A stretch of DNA of 64,000 nucleotides from positions 186,001-250,000 of the forward strand of contig CAVSLM010000002.1 in NCBI GenBank assembly GCA_963728895.1. The letters run 5' to 3'. The notes under the pieces are model-generated. The model had not been told where the DNA came from. It was given only the letters and a program-made list of their open reading frames with translations, and made no database searches. Made by a program: the position numbers and the translations under genes. Position 1 is the stretch's first letter. Every line of letters begins with the position of its first letter. Origin of the DNA: CAVSLM01 sp963728895 (lineage in GTDB: Bacteria > Pseudomonadota > Gammaproteobacteria > JBBQDK01). Positions 53,634-62,606 of the stretch are shown here, piece by piece.

Positions 53634-54470
53634 ATGGTGCAACCCGCCACTGCCGCAGTGATCGCGGAAGATGTCCGCCGCGCACTGCGGGAGGATCTCG
53701 GCGGCGGCGATCTCACTGCTTCTCTGGTACCTGCGCAACTACACGCCGGCGCGCAGGTAATCAGCCGCGAGGCGGCGGTGTTGTGCGGCAGCGCCTGGTT
53801 CGATGCCGTGTTCGCCGGGATCGACGACGCGGTGCGCGTCGCATGGCAGGTGCGTGAAGGCGAGCGCGTCACCACCGGCCAGGTGCTGTGTACGCTGGCC
53901 GGACCCGCGCGTGCGCTGCTCAGCGGCGAACGCAGTGCGCTCAATTTCCTGCAGACGCTGTCCGGCACCGCGACACGTGCGCGCCGTTATGCCGAGGCCG
54001 TGGCCGGCCTGCGGGTGCGCATCCTCGACACCCGCAAGACCCTGCCCGGCCTGCGCCAGGCACAGAAATATGCCGTGCGCTGCGGCGGCTGCCACAACCA
54101 TCGCATGGGCCTCTACGACGGCATCCTGATCAAGGAGAACCACATCGCCGCGGCCGGCTCCATCGCCGCGGCGCTGGCGGCGGCGCGCGCGCTCGGTAGC
54201 GGCGTCGCGATCGAGGTCGAGGTGGAAAGCCTCGATGAGCTGCGCCAGGCCCTGGCGGCCGGCGCCGAGTGGCTGCTGCTGGACGATTTTACCCTCGCCG
54301 ATCTGCGCACCGCGGTTCACCTCGTCGGCGGCCGCGCGCGACTGGAGGCCTCCGGCGGGATCGATCTCGACAATGTTCGCGCGGTGGGCGAAACGGGTGT
54401 GGATTTCATTTCCGTGGGCGAGCTGACCAAGCATCTGCATGCCGTCGACCTGTCGATGCGATTTACGTGA
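53634..54470 (+). CDS. nadC: Nicotinate-nucleotide pyrophosphorylase (carboxylating)
   Basis: A 278-residue quinolinate phosphoribosyltransferase in NAD synthesis. Motifs: REDLGGGDLTASLVP, LNFLQTLSGTATRARRYAEA, ILDTRKTLPGLRQAQKYAVR, GGCHNHRMGLYDGILIKENH, EVEVESLDELRQALAAG and LEASGGIDLDNVRAVGETGV. All quinolinate- and phosphoribosyl-binding Arg, Lys and His blocks are visible. It starts 13 bp after the FKBP stop. Confidence 0.95.
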   Translation: MVQPATAAVIAEDVRRALREDLGGGDLTASLVPAQLHAGAQVISREAAVLCGSAWFDAVFAGIDDAVRVAWQVREGERVTTGQVLCTLAGPARALLSGERSALNFLQTLSGTATRARRYAEAVAGLRVRILDTRKTLPGLRQAQKYAVRCGGCHNHRMGLYDGILIKENHIAAAGSIAAALAAARALGSGVAIEVEVESLDELRQALAAGAEWLLLDDFTLADLRTAVHLVGGRARLEASGGIDLDNVRAVGETGVDFISVGELTKHLHAVDLSMRFT

Positions 54471-54492
54471 GTCTTGCGAACCGGGAGGACCA

Positions 54493-55233
54493 ATGTCGCG
54501 GGATGAGCTGTCGTCGCGGACGCCGGAGCATCCTGCGATACCGCCCGCGGGTTCGGTCATCGTCCCGAGCGATCGCGGGGCGGCCAATCTTCGGCTGCTG
54601 ATCGCGCGCCTGGGCGCGCTCGACCTCAAGCTGGCGATCGTCGACGCATTCGAGCGACGGGCTCTACGGCCCGGCAAAGGATCGGTCGATGGCTTGAAAG
54701 ACGCAACCCCAGGTTTGCAGCTCATCGGCGCTCAGCGCCTGCGCGTCGTGCGTGGCGCACCAGCGCACGAAGGCCGACGCCAGTGCGGTGCGCGACCCAG
54801 CCGGCATCTGCGCGCTCAGCAACGCACACACCGCGCGTGCAGGCTCGCGCTGCAAGGACGCGCCGAGGTCCCATCCGAGCGCCTCCTGCGCGATGCCGGC
54901 CAGCGTGTGACGCAAGAGATCTTCGATGGTGGGCAGGACCACCGGACCGCGGTGGAAATCTGCCGCGCGGTGCGTACGGCTTGCCTCGAAGGCCCGCCTG
55001 CAGGCCTCCTGCGATGCATCGTCCTCGGCACACGCAGGCTCCAGCCATGCGGCCGGCCGTGCGTTGCGTCCGCCGAGCAAGGCGGCGCTCGCGACCAGGC
55101 GACTGGCTCCGCCTGCGGGAAACAGGCGCACGGCGGGACTGAAGGCCGCGCGCCCCGCGGCCCGGAATGCGCCCGCCACCGCTTCCAGGTACCACAGCGC
55201 CACGAGGTCTTCGCAGACCAGCGTGCACGGTGA
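54493..55233 (+). pseudogene. Possible truncated gene start behind nadC
   Basis: A strong CGGGAGGACCA precedes an ATG 22 bp after nadC. The first 55-60 residues (MSRDELSSRTPEHPAIPPAG, then GAANLRLLIARLGALDLKLA) look like real protein in composition. Beyond about 54665 the frame runs antisense through the OLD-like gene and reads like shadow sequence. The likely explanation is a gene start whose body was lost by rearrangement. No family is recognised; only the first 170 bp deserve weight. Confidence 0.3.
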
Positions 55234-56616
55234 CTGCAGGATCGGCAACCAGAAGTGCTGCGCCAGCCGCAGGCGCAGCGGCAACAGTGACGCAGCACTG
55301 CCTGCGTCGGGCACGTCCTGCACCTGTGTCCCGCGCGCGCGGTCCTCGAGCCCGACCACCCGCACCCGGTCGAGCGCCTGCGCTTCGATCAGGTACGGCG
55401 AGTTGGTGGTCAGCAAGACCTGATGTCCGGCGCCGAGCAATGACAGGGTGTCGCGCAATGCGCACTGGCGTTGCGGATCCAGGCCGCGACCCGGCTGGTC
55501 CAGAAGCAGCAGCACCTTCCCGGCCCGGGTGCGGGACGGGTCGCGGAACACGACGAAGAAGCTCACCAGCCACAGCAGCGCGGCACCACGCCGCTCGAGC
55601 TCGACCTCTTCGCCGTACTCGTCCACGGCCATCACTTGCAGATACTCGCCGTCGGCACGCAGCACGAGCTGCAGCCCTTCCTCGCCGTGCACCTCGTGGA
55701 CCATGCGGTTCAGCTCGGCGGTTGTGCTGCTCAGGGCATAGGGGCGGCCATCGAGCCACTGCTGGGGCCGGGACGGGTCCGCCGCCGTGTGCGCACTCGG
55801 GTCCAGCCCCAGCATCCGCAGCAGGCAGGCAGAGGCGAACTGCGTCGGCGCGAGCGTCTGGCCACTGTGCATGCACTCGGCGAGCGCCGGCAGGTGTATA
55901 CGCGCCGGCAGCATAGCCGTACCGTCGAAGTGCAGAAACAGCGGCAGATCCGCCATCACCCTCCGGCGTGCGAGCTGAAAACGTTCGGGGCGCTGCAGCA
56001 CCGAGCGCAGGCGTTCGACCACGGCTCCCTGTGCCTGCTCCACATGCCCCGCTGCCGCCTCGAGCCAGCGCTCCAGCGCATCGCGAAGCGCACCGCGTAC
56101 GAGTGTCGAGCTGCCCGGCCCCGGCGCCAGCGTCTCGTATTGTGCAGTGAGGTCGGACGGTGCGTGCCGCTGTCCGAGCGCCTCACGCAGCGTCAGGAAA
56201 TCCGCCGCGACTTCGTTCCAGTCGACCGTGGCGCGCAGCCCGGGGAATCCGATCCACAGCACGTTGTCGAGGCGCCGCCCGACCTCGACGTCCGTGACCG
56301 CACCCAGCGCGGGATCGATACCGGCGAGGTCCGCGCGCAACGGCTCATCGACAGCGAAAACGGCGCGGGCAACCGTGACGGCGGAAGGATCGATCTCTCC
56401 GCGCTGCAGTCTGGCGCATTCGGCGCGCGGAAGATCGTGGAGGGGATCGAAGCGGGTGCGGGGTTCGGTGGGGTTCAGCGCATGCAAAGCGCGAAGCAAT
56501 GCGCTCTTGCCGGTCGCGTCGGCGCCGACGAACAGCGTCTCTGTGCCGTGCAGATGAAACCACCCCGAATCGCGGATCGAGCGAAAGCCCTGGACTCGAG
56601 CGCGCAGCAGACGCAT
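54664..56616 (-). CDS. OLD-like AAA ATPase with altered catalytic residues
   Basis: A 650-residue ABC/SMC-type ATPase. Start MRLLRARVQGFRSI is the typical N-terminal strand of OLD/RecF-like proteins, with Walker A VGADATGKSALL (about residue 35). Walker B is KVLLLLDQPGRGLD (about 365) with Gln where the catalytic Glu is normal, and the switch reads LLTTNSPYLIEA with Asn instead of His. The C-terminal part begins CTLVCEDLVALWYLEAV, resembling a TOPRIM start, but the expected DxD is not clear (AAWLEPACAEDD). It may be a degenerate OLD-family nuclease. It stands alone; nadC lies convergent and the DsrC-like gene upstream. Confidence 0.65.
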   Translation of the reverse strand: MRLLRARVQGFRSIRDSGWFHLHGTETLFVGADATGKSALLRALHALNPTEPRTRFDPLHDLPRAECARLQRGEIDPSAVTVARAVFAVDEPLRADLAGIDPALGAVTDVEVGRRLDNVLWIGFPGLRATVDWNEVAADFLTLREALGQRHAPSDLTAQYETLAPGPGSSTLVRGALRDALERWLEAAAGHVEQAQGAVVERLRSVLQRPERFQLARRRVMADLPLFLHFDGTAMLPARIHLPALAECMHSGQTLAPTQFASACLLRMLGLDPSAHTAADPSRPQQWLDGRPYALSSTTAELNRMVHEVHGEEGLQLVLRADGEYLQVMAVDEYGEEVELERRGAALLWLVSFFVVFRDPSRTRAGKVLLLLDQPGRGLDPQRQCALRDTLSLLGAGHQVLLTTNSPYLIEAQALDRVRVVGLEDRARGTQVQDVPDAGSAASLLPLRLRLAQHFWLPILQSPCTLVCEDLVALWYLEAVAGAFRAAGRAAFSPAVRLFPAGGASRLVASAALLGGRNARPAAWLEPACAEDDASQEACRRAFEASRTHRAADFHRGPVVLPTIEDLLRHTLAGIAQEALGWDLGASLQREPARAVCALLSAQMPAGSRTALASAFVRWCATHDAQALSADELQTWGCVFQAIDRSFAGP

Positions 56617-56698
56617 CGTGGATCCCCTTGCGGACGTGGCAGGGGTGCCGAGGCTCGCACGCCGCTCCCCAGCGTCGCGGCCACCCACGCGGTTCGGC

Positions 56699-57022
56699 TC
56701 ACATGTAGGTTTTCGCCTCTTCCCCGGGATTGGGCAGGCCGGCGATCCGCCACACCTTGCGGTGATCCGCGCCGAACAGCCGGTCGACGCAGTGCGGCTC
56801 CATCCCGAAGTGCTCGCAGGCCAGCCGCATCACGGGCAGTGTGCGGTGCTCGGAATAGTGGCTGCGCAGGAAGCCGATGACGCACCAGTGTTCGGCGGTA
56901 AGCATCTCTATGCCTTCGCGGCGGGCGAGCGCCTCACCTATGCCTGCGTTCCACCCAGGCCAGTCGATGAGAAACCCGTCTGCATCGATTTCGAGCTCCT
57001 CGGGTCCGGTAGGAGTCGACAT
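56699..57022 (-). CDS. DsrC/TusE-family protein lacking the C-terminal cysteine
   Basis: A 107-residue DsrC-like protein: EIDADGFLIDWPGWNAGIGE, LTAEHWCVIGFLRSHY, LPVMRLACEHFG and KVWRIAGLPNPGE. DsrC and TusE carry a conserved Cys as penultimate residue, which relays sulfur. Here the end is EEAKTYM and that Cys is missing, as is the second Cys ten residues before. It therefore cannot act in the usual sulfur transfer; related cysteine-free proteins have been proposed to be regulatory. No dsr or tus genes lie nearby. Confidence 0.82.
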   Translation of the reverse strand: MSTPTGPEELEIDADGFLIDWPGWNAGIGEALARREGIEMLTAEHWCVIGFLRSHYSEHRTLPVMRLACEHFGMEPHCVDRLFGADHRKVWRIAGLPNPGEEAKTYM

Positions 57023-57148
57023 GTGCGGCCTCCTGGCTCTAGCCCTGTCAAGACTGTAGAAACTGGGCGGATGTGCGTCAAGCGCCCGCCCGCAGCATGC
57101 GAGCCGGGGCAGCGTTACCGATGGCATCGCGATCGCGGGGCGGCTCGG

Positions 57149-57349
57149 CTAGCCCGGCGTGCACCGCGAGGGCAGCGCTGCACCACGGTCTCCAGCGGGA
57201 ATGACCGAAAGCGGTCCGCCGTAGAGGTACTCGCCCAATCCCGAGACGACCAGAAAAGCATTGAGCAGCAGCGCCAGTGCGGCAAACCACAAGGCACCAT
57301 GCAGCCGGAACTTACCGCGCCGGATCGCTTCCGGATGCAGCGCCGTCAT
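57149..57349 (-). CDS. Small membrane protein, function unknown
   Basis: A 66-residue frame with one clear transmembrane helix (LHGALWFAALALLLNAFLVV) after a basic start (MTALHPEAIRRGKFR), preceded by TGGGGAAACGT. The frame extends upstream to 57460, but without conserved features. The C-terminal part (DRGAALPSRCTPG) is low in information. It may be a real small membrane protein; I do not recognise a family. Confidence 0.4.
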   Translation of the reverse strand: MTALHPEAIRRGKFRLHGALWFAALALLLNAFLVVSGLGEYLYGGPLSVIPAGDRGAALPSRCTPG

Positions 57350-57617
57350 ACGTTTCCCCAAAGCGCCAGGTGGTTGGAAGAAGCAATCGACGGCGCGCGA
57401 GAAGTAGGCGTGCGACATCTCTCCGAGGAATGGCCGGCAAACGGCGCCGCCCGCCGGCATGGGCTGCGCGGGGCATTCGCCCGCGTAACCGTCCCTGGCC
57501 GGTGCCCGTGAGCGGATGCGAGCCCTGGCATCCGCCTCCCTGCACCCTCGCTTCTCTGTGCGGACCGTGGCCCGCGGCGACGCCTCCCGCGCCGCTCGAT
57601 ACTGCCCTGGCCGGTGC

Positions 57618-57962
57618 TCAGCGCACCGCGTGCTGGCGATGGTGCCGGTCCAGATATCCGCCGAGTACCCGCGCCAACCCGTTGAAGATCTTTTCGTCGT
57701 ACCCGTCCGTAAACATCAGACCGATGCCCTCGTGGTCGGTGCGGATCACGAACGCCGGGATCCGCAGCATGCCACCGTGCCCCCCTCCCATATCGAACTC
57801 GATGCTCACCAAGACCTTGGAGTCCACTTGCACCGGGCCCGTTTCCACGTACATGCCTTCGAAGCTGATATCCCGCGTCAGGCCACGCACCCGACCCAGG
57901 GTGGGATGATGCAGCGCCACTTCGGTCTGTATGGGAAGACGAACGTTCCAACGGTGTTCCAT
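57618..57962 (-). CDS. PilZ-domain protein
   Basis: A 114-residue single PilZ domain with RxxxR-like MEHRWNVRLP at the start, GLTRDISFEGMYVETG (the DxSxxG motif), VLVSIEFDMGGG and GIGLMFTDGYDEK. Such proteins bind cyclic di-GMP, and the D-S-x-x-G part is complete, while the RxxxR arginines are less clear (RWNVR). The gene stands alone. The ATG at 57962 is preferred; the frame reaches to 58061. Confidence 0.8.
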   Translation of the reverse strand: MEHRWNVRLPIQTEVALHHPTLGRVRGLTRDISFEGMYVETGPVQVDSKVLVSIEFDMGGGHGGMLRIPAFVIRTDHEGIGLMFTDGYDEKIFNGLARVLGGYLDRHHRQHAVR

Positions 57963-58122
57963 GACAGCCTCCTCAATGGATGCTAGCGTGTGCTCCGGCG
58001 CCGCGTGCTGGGGTATCGTCGCAGTAGCGCCACACGTGCAGATGATGCCCGTCTCCGACACCGCAGTGCCGAAGACCGAAACCGGAGCCGAGTGATGGCA
58101 TCCGGGGCTGTCGTTATACAGG

Positions 58123-59679
58123 CTAAGGAAGGGGGGCAGTATCAGGTACGCCCCGGGGGCCGATCAGGGTTTTCCCCGATGGAAAAACCTGTACGCCGTG
58201 CAGGCTCAACACCCGGCTCTGTTGTGCCTGTCTCGAACTGCAAGCCGCGGATCCCGCAGCATCAATTTCACTGTCGGGAATCGGCGACGCCGCGTCGGGC
58301 TTGCGGCGAAATCCGGTGACCACGTCGAAGAACAATCCCTGCAGGGCGTTGAAGCGTGCGACGCGAAACACCAACTGTCGCACCGACATCACGCGCACTG
58401 TTCGCACTTCGCGCAGTCCATGCAGGAACACACCGGCGACCAGCAACCGCGCCACGGTCGAAACGACAAACACGCCCTGCAAGGGAAAGATCCAGTGCAG
58501 ATGCATGCCACCGAGGGCGAGCTCGCGCGGCAGTGCGACGGCGAGCAGTCCCCCGAGCATGGCGCCCAGGAACACACCCACCGCCACCACCACGTTGTGC
58601 AGTGCCAGGTACGGCGCCCGCTTGGTACTCGGAATCAGGTCGTAGAGGAAGTTGCCGCTGCTCAGGCTGAAACCGGCCCAGCCCACCCCGCCCAGCACCT
58701 GCACCAGCAACAGGTAACGGAAGTCGCTGGAGACCAGCCACAAGGCCGGCAACAGCGGAATCACCGAGCCTGTGATCACCAGGATCAGGCGGTTGCCGAA
58801 GGCATCGCTCAGCCTTCCCCAGGTGGTGAGCGTCAGGTACTGGGTCAGCACGGCCGCCGCCGTATTGGCCATGAACTGCAGATAGGTGAACTGCAGGTCG
58901 CGCAGCATGTAGACGGTGAAGAACGGAGCCGAAATCGCCACGGCGCACTGCATCAGCGCGACGAAGGACGAGAAATACACCAGCCCCGAGCGGCGCACGC
59001 GTCCCGCCCAGCCCGCCTTCAGCAGCGGCTCTCCGCGGGGCGGCGCCGGTCGCTCCGGCTCGTGCATGCTCCCGATGTGGTAAACCGAAACCAGGCGCGC
59101 GACTGCAGCCAGGCTGAAGATGATCAGATAGCCGAGAGCCGTGGCGCCCGCCTGCTTGGACAGGTGCAGCACCAGCCCTGCGCCCGTCAGTGCGACGAAA
59201 GTCACGAGACTTGCGATGCGCGTGCGGCGCGCAAAATAGCGCCCGCGCCTTCGCTCCGGAACCAGCTCTCCCATCAGGCTGCTCCACAGCGGCGCGGCAA
59301 GGTTCGCACCCGCGTAGTAGACGATGACGGCTCCGATCAGCAGGTACACCGCGTTCTGCGGGAACAGCATGGGCAACAGCATGATCGGAACCCAGGTGCA
59401 GGCCTGCAGGCACACGCCCGTCAGGATCACGGGCATGCGTCTGCGCGTGCGCTGTCCGATCCATGCCGATAGCAGTTGCATGAGCGAGCCGAGCAGCGGC
59501 GGCAGCGTGGCGAGCACGCCGATCTGTTGGGTGGTGGCCTTGAGGAACAGACCGAACGCCGAGAAATACGTCTCCCCTGCGCCCGCCATCACCGAATAGG
59601 CCGTCGCGTCCTGCAGGGAATGGCGCAATGAGCGGTTTACCAGTGGATCCTTCGCGTAGCGATGCTTGCGCAGAGCCAT
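58123..59679 (-). CDS. Major facilitator superfamily transporter
   Basis: A 518-residue transporter with about 12 helices. The N-terminal half has AGAGETYFSAFGLFLKATTQ, LLGSLMQLLSAWIGQRTRRR and WSSLMGELVPERRRGRYFAR, and the second half SSFVALMQCAVAISAPFFTV and TTWGRLSDAFGNRLILVITG. The substrate is unknown. The C-terminal 80 residues are cytoplasmic and poorly conserved. It starts 9 bp behind the histone-deacetylase-like gene and is probably co-transcribed with it. Confidence 0.85.
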   Translation of the reverse strand: MALRKHRYAKDPLVNRSLRHSLQDATAYSVMAGAGETYFSAFGLFLKATTQQIGVLATLPPLLGSLMQLLSAWIGQRTRRRMPVILTGVCLQACTWVPIMLLPMLFPQNAVYLLIGAVIVYYAGANLAAPLWSSLMGELVPERRRGRYFARRTRIASLVTFVALTGAGLVLHLSKQAGATALGYLIIFSLAAVARLVSVYHIGSMHEPERPAPPRGEPLLKAGWAGRVRRSGLVYFSSFVALMQCAVAISAPFFTVYMLRDLQFTYLQFMANTAAAVLTQYLTLTTWGRLSDAFGNRLILVITGSVIPLLPALWLVSSDFRYLLLVQVLGGVGWAGFSLSSGNFLYDLIPSTKRAPYLALHNVVVAVGVFLGAMLGGLLAVALPRELALGGMHLHWIFPLQGVFVVSTVARLLVAGVFLHGLREVRTVRVMSVRQLVFRVARFNALQGLFFDVVTGFRRKPDAASPIPDSEIDAAGSAACSSRQAQQSRVLSLHGVQVFPSGKTLIGPRGVPDTAPLP

Positions 59680-59688
59680 GAGGTCACC

Positions 59689-60891
59689 CTATGCAGCGAA
59701 CAGGGGATGCCGGGACAGAAGCGTCTCGAGGGTACGGCGGACTTCGGGGCGCACGGCTCCGTCCTCCGACTCCTCCTCGACGCGACGTTGACGCAGCGCG
59801 GTGAGCGTCCGCGGGTCGTCCCGCTCCCATTTCACGGCTTCCAGCAACGCCCGGCCGGCCGGAGGAATGTCCTCCGGCAGCTCGCGTCCCGAGAGCAGCG
59901 CCCATACACCCGTCCAGCAGCGCGCCAACCACAGCGGGTGGTAGCCGCCTCCGCCCAGCACCAGCAGGCGCGGCGTTCCGTGCGCATGGCGCGGCGAGTG
60001 CGCCAGCACCTGGGAGACGAGATCGAGAAAACAGCGCGTGGAAATGCACAGCCTGCTCAGCGGATCGCCCCGCAGCATATCGGTGCCGGCCTGCAGCACC
60101 ACCGCGTCGGGTGCAAACGCCGCCAGCACCGCCGGCCACAGCCCGGCAAAGAGATGGCGGTAATCGGCATCCCCGGTCCCCTGGGGCAGGGGTACGTTCA
60201 CGGCAGTGCCGAGCGTACCGTGATCAGCGAGGTCACCGCCCGCGAACGGGTAGGCGTAGGTCGTGTCCATGTGCAGCGACATGGTCAACACGTCGGGATC
60301 GCCCGCCATGGCCTGCTCGACGCCGTCGCCGTGGTGCGCGTCGATGTCGAGGTAAAGTACGCGCAGGCCGGCAAGGCGCAGCCTGCGCAGCGCCAGCACC
60401 GCATCGTTGAAGAAACAGAAACCCCTTGCCTGGTCGGGACGGGCATGGTGCATGCCGCCGGCCGGATTGAACGCCAGGTGCCCGGCCAGCACGGCATCCG
60501 CCCCCTGCAGGCTGCCGCCGGCGGCTGTGGCCGGCGTAGTGAAGAACCCGGAGAAGTACGGATTCTCCCGATTGCCGAGGTTGTGCCGGTGGCGCAAGCC
60601 GGCGGGCACCCGGCCGAGCCGCTCGCACTCGCGCATGGCGCGGACATAGTCCCGGGTGTGAAAATCCTCGAGCTCCGCGTCGCTGGCCGCACGCGACTCG
60701 CAGTACTCGTCGGGCGCCAGTGCATCGTAGCTGCGGATGAGATCGAGCGTGAGTGAAACCCGAGGAATGCCGAGCGGGTGATCGGCGCCATAGCTGTGGC
60801 TACGATAGCGCGCGGCACCGATCAGGAGCGCACGAGGCACGGGCGATGTGTCCGGCTCGCATGGCGCGGAGGGGAAATGCGCGTCACCCAT
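59689..60891 (-). CDS. Histone deacetylase / AcuC family deacetylase
   Basis: A 400-residue class I HDAC-type zinc hydrolase: NPAGGMHHARPDQARGFCFF (tandem His and charge relay), VLYLDIDAHHGDGVEQAM (zinc Asp and His), MSLHMDTTYAYPF, VVLQAGTDMLRGDPLSR (second zinc Asp) and LVLGGGGYHPLWLARCW (the Tyr of the active site). Bacterial members deacetylate acetylated proteins, acetoin-pathway acetyl-CoA synthetase, or polyamines. The ATG at 60891 opens the conserved part. Confidence 0.9.
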   Translation of the reverse strand: MGDAHFPSAPCEPDTSPVPRALLIGAARYRSHSYGADHPLGIPRVSLTLDLIRSYDALAPDEYCESRAASDAELEDFHTRDYVRAMRECERLGRVPAGLRHRHNLGNRENPYFSGFFTTPATAAGGSLQGADAVLAGHLAFNPAGGMHHARPDQARGFCFFNDAVLALRRLRLAGLRVLYLDIDAHHGDGVEQAMAGDPDVLTMSLHMDTTYAYPFAGGDLADHGTLGTAVNVPLPQGTGDADYRHLFAGLWPAVLAAFAPDAVVLQAGTDMLRGDPLSRLCISTRCFLDLVSQVLAHSPRHAHGTPRLLVLGGGGYHPLWLARCWTGVWALLSGRELPEDIPPAGRALLEAVKWERDDPRTLTALRQRRVEEESEDGAVRPEVRRTLETLLSRHPLFAA

Positions 60892-61142
60892 AGCGGGGTC
60901 TCTTCGCAGTGGCGCAGGTGTGGGGTGGTCGAGAGCGTTCGCTGTGCGCCGGGATCGCCAAAGCTCGAGTATGCTGTCTGCGCGGCGCAAAGGTATCGGC
61001 ACCTTGCGTCTGGCCGATGAGCGCGGCCGCGCGCGGCGCGCAGTGTAGCGCACTTTTGCCCCGGTTCGCGCTGGCCTACACTGCGCGTTTCACGGCTGTC
61101 GGCTGACGGTTGCTGGTGCTCGAGAAGGATTTCCGAAGTGCG

Positions 61143-62606
61143 ATGACCGAAGATCTCTCCGCCCTCGCCTACGCCGTACGCTCGCGCGTGGTGGGCAAGT
61201 ATCTCGGCCAGCTGCTGCTGACGCTCGCCGCGCTCACGGCCGTCCCCCTGGCGGCATCGCTGGCGTTCGGCGAGTATCCGGCAAGTCTGCGCTACGCGCT
61301 GGTGGTGGCACTGCTCACCGCGGTGGCGACGCCGCTCGCGCGACTGCCTTCGCCGACCTCGGTGCAGACCAATGAGGCACTCGCCGCCACCGCGCTCATC
61401 TTCGTGGTGGCGCCGCTGTGCATGGTGTATCCGCTTGCCGGTCACGACCTGGCGCTCGTCGACGCCCTGTTCGAGGCGGTATCCGGGATCACGACGACAG
61501 GACTGTCAACCGTGCCGGATATCGCCAGGCGCTCGCACACCTTCCTTTTCACGCGTTCCTGGATGCAGTGGTACGGCGGACTTGGCGTTGCGGCGCTTTC
61601 CACGGCGCTGCTCATGCGCCACGAATTCGGTGCCCGCAAGCTGGCGGGTGCTTCCGGTGAGGACGACCTGATCAGCAGCACTCGCACCCACGGGCTGCGC
61701 ATGCTGAGCGCCTATAGCGTGCTGACGGCATTGGGAGTCATCGTGCTGGTAGCGCTCGGCGTCGCCCCGCTGGTGGCGTTGACGCATGTGTTTGCGGCGG
61801 TATCCACCGGCGGCTTCTCGAGCTATCGGGATAGTCTCGCGGGCATGCAGGGCTGGGCCGCACCGGCGCTGATTCTGCTGATGTCCTTCGCCGGCGCCGT
61901 GCCGCTCATGCTGTACTACCGGACGCTGCGCCAGGACTGGCGTGCCCCGCTGCAGGACCCACAGGTGCGCGCACTCCTGGTGGCGACCGCCGCCGCGGCA
62001 CTTGGGCTCGCGGTTGCGCTGCATTCCGGAAGCGGACTCTCCTGGACGGCAAGCCTCGAACATGCCCTGTCGCTTGGCGTCTCGGCCCAGACCACCACCG
62101 GCTTTTCCACCCTGCCGGTGGGCACGTTGGACAACACGGCGAAGCTGATCCTAATCTTGTCGATGATCCTTGGGGGCTGCGTGGGCTCCACGGCGGGCGG
62201 CGTGAAGATGCTGCGGGTGCTCATCGTGTTGCAGCTGATTCGACTGGCGGTACGTCGCACGTCAATGACCAGTCATGCGGTGCTGGTGCCGCGACTCGAC
62301 GGGCGGACGCTGGAGGACGAAGAGCTGATCCGTGTCCTGCTGCTGATCGCCCTGTTCGCCGCCGTCGTGGCGGGGTCGTGGCTGGTGTTCGTCGGCTTTG
62401 GATACCCGCCGCTCGACGCGCTGTTCGAGGTGGTATCGGCAACCGCCACCGTGGGACTTTCCACCGGCGTGACCGGGGTCGGGCTGCCGGATGCGCTCAA
62501 GCTGGTGTTGTGCATGGACATGCTGCTCGGGCGTGTCGAGGTGTTCGCGCTGCTGGTGCTGCTCTATCCTGGCACCTGGCTCGGCAAACGGATGGCGAAT
62601 TCATGA
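61143..62606 (+). CDS. trkH: TrkH-family potassium uptake channel
   Basis: A 487-residue SKT-type potassium translocator with four pore repeats: FEAVSGITTTGLSTVPDIA, FAAVSTGGFSSYRDSL, GVSAQTTTGFSTLPVG and FEVVSATATVGLSTGVTG. WMQWYGGLGVAALSTALL and GGCVGSTAGGVKMLRVLIVL are further family blocks. It should sit in the inner membrane and be gated by the RCK protein encoded next; the genes overlap by 4 bp (ATGA). The ATG at 61143 is chosen. Confidence 0.93.
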   Translation: MTEDLSALAYAVRSRVVGKYLGQLLLTLAALTAVPLAASLAFGEYPASLRYALVVALLTAVATPLARLPSPTSVQTNEALAATALIFVVAPLCMVYPLAGHDLALVDALFEAVSGITTTGLSTVPDIARRSHTFLFTRSWMQWYGGLGVAALSTALLMRHEFGARKLAGASGEDDLISSTRTHGLRMLSAYSVLTALGVIVLVALGVAPLVALTHVFAAVSTGGFSSYRDSLAGMQGWAAPALILLMSFAGAVPLMLYYRTLRQDWRAPLQDPQVRALLVATAAAALGLAVALHSGSGLSWTASLEHALSLGVSAQTTTGFSTLPVGTLDNTAKLILILSMILGGCVGSTAGGVKMLRVLIVLQLIRLAVRRTSMTSHAVLVPRLDGRTLEDEELIRVLLLIALFAAVVAGSWLVFVGFGYPPLDALFEVVSATATVGLSTGVTGVGLPDALKLVLCMDMLLGRVEVFALLVLLYPGTWLGKRMANS

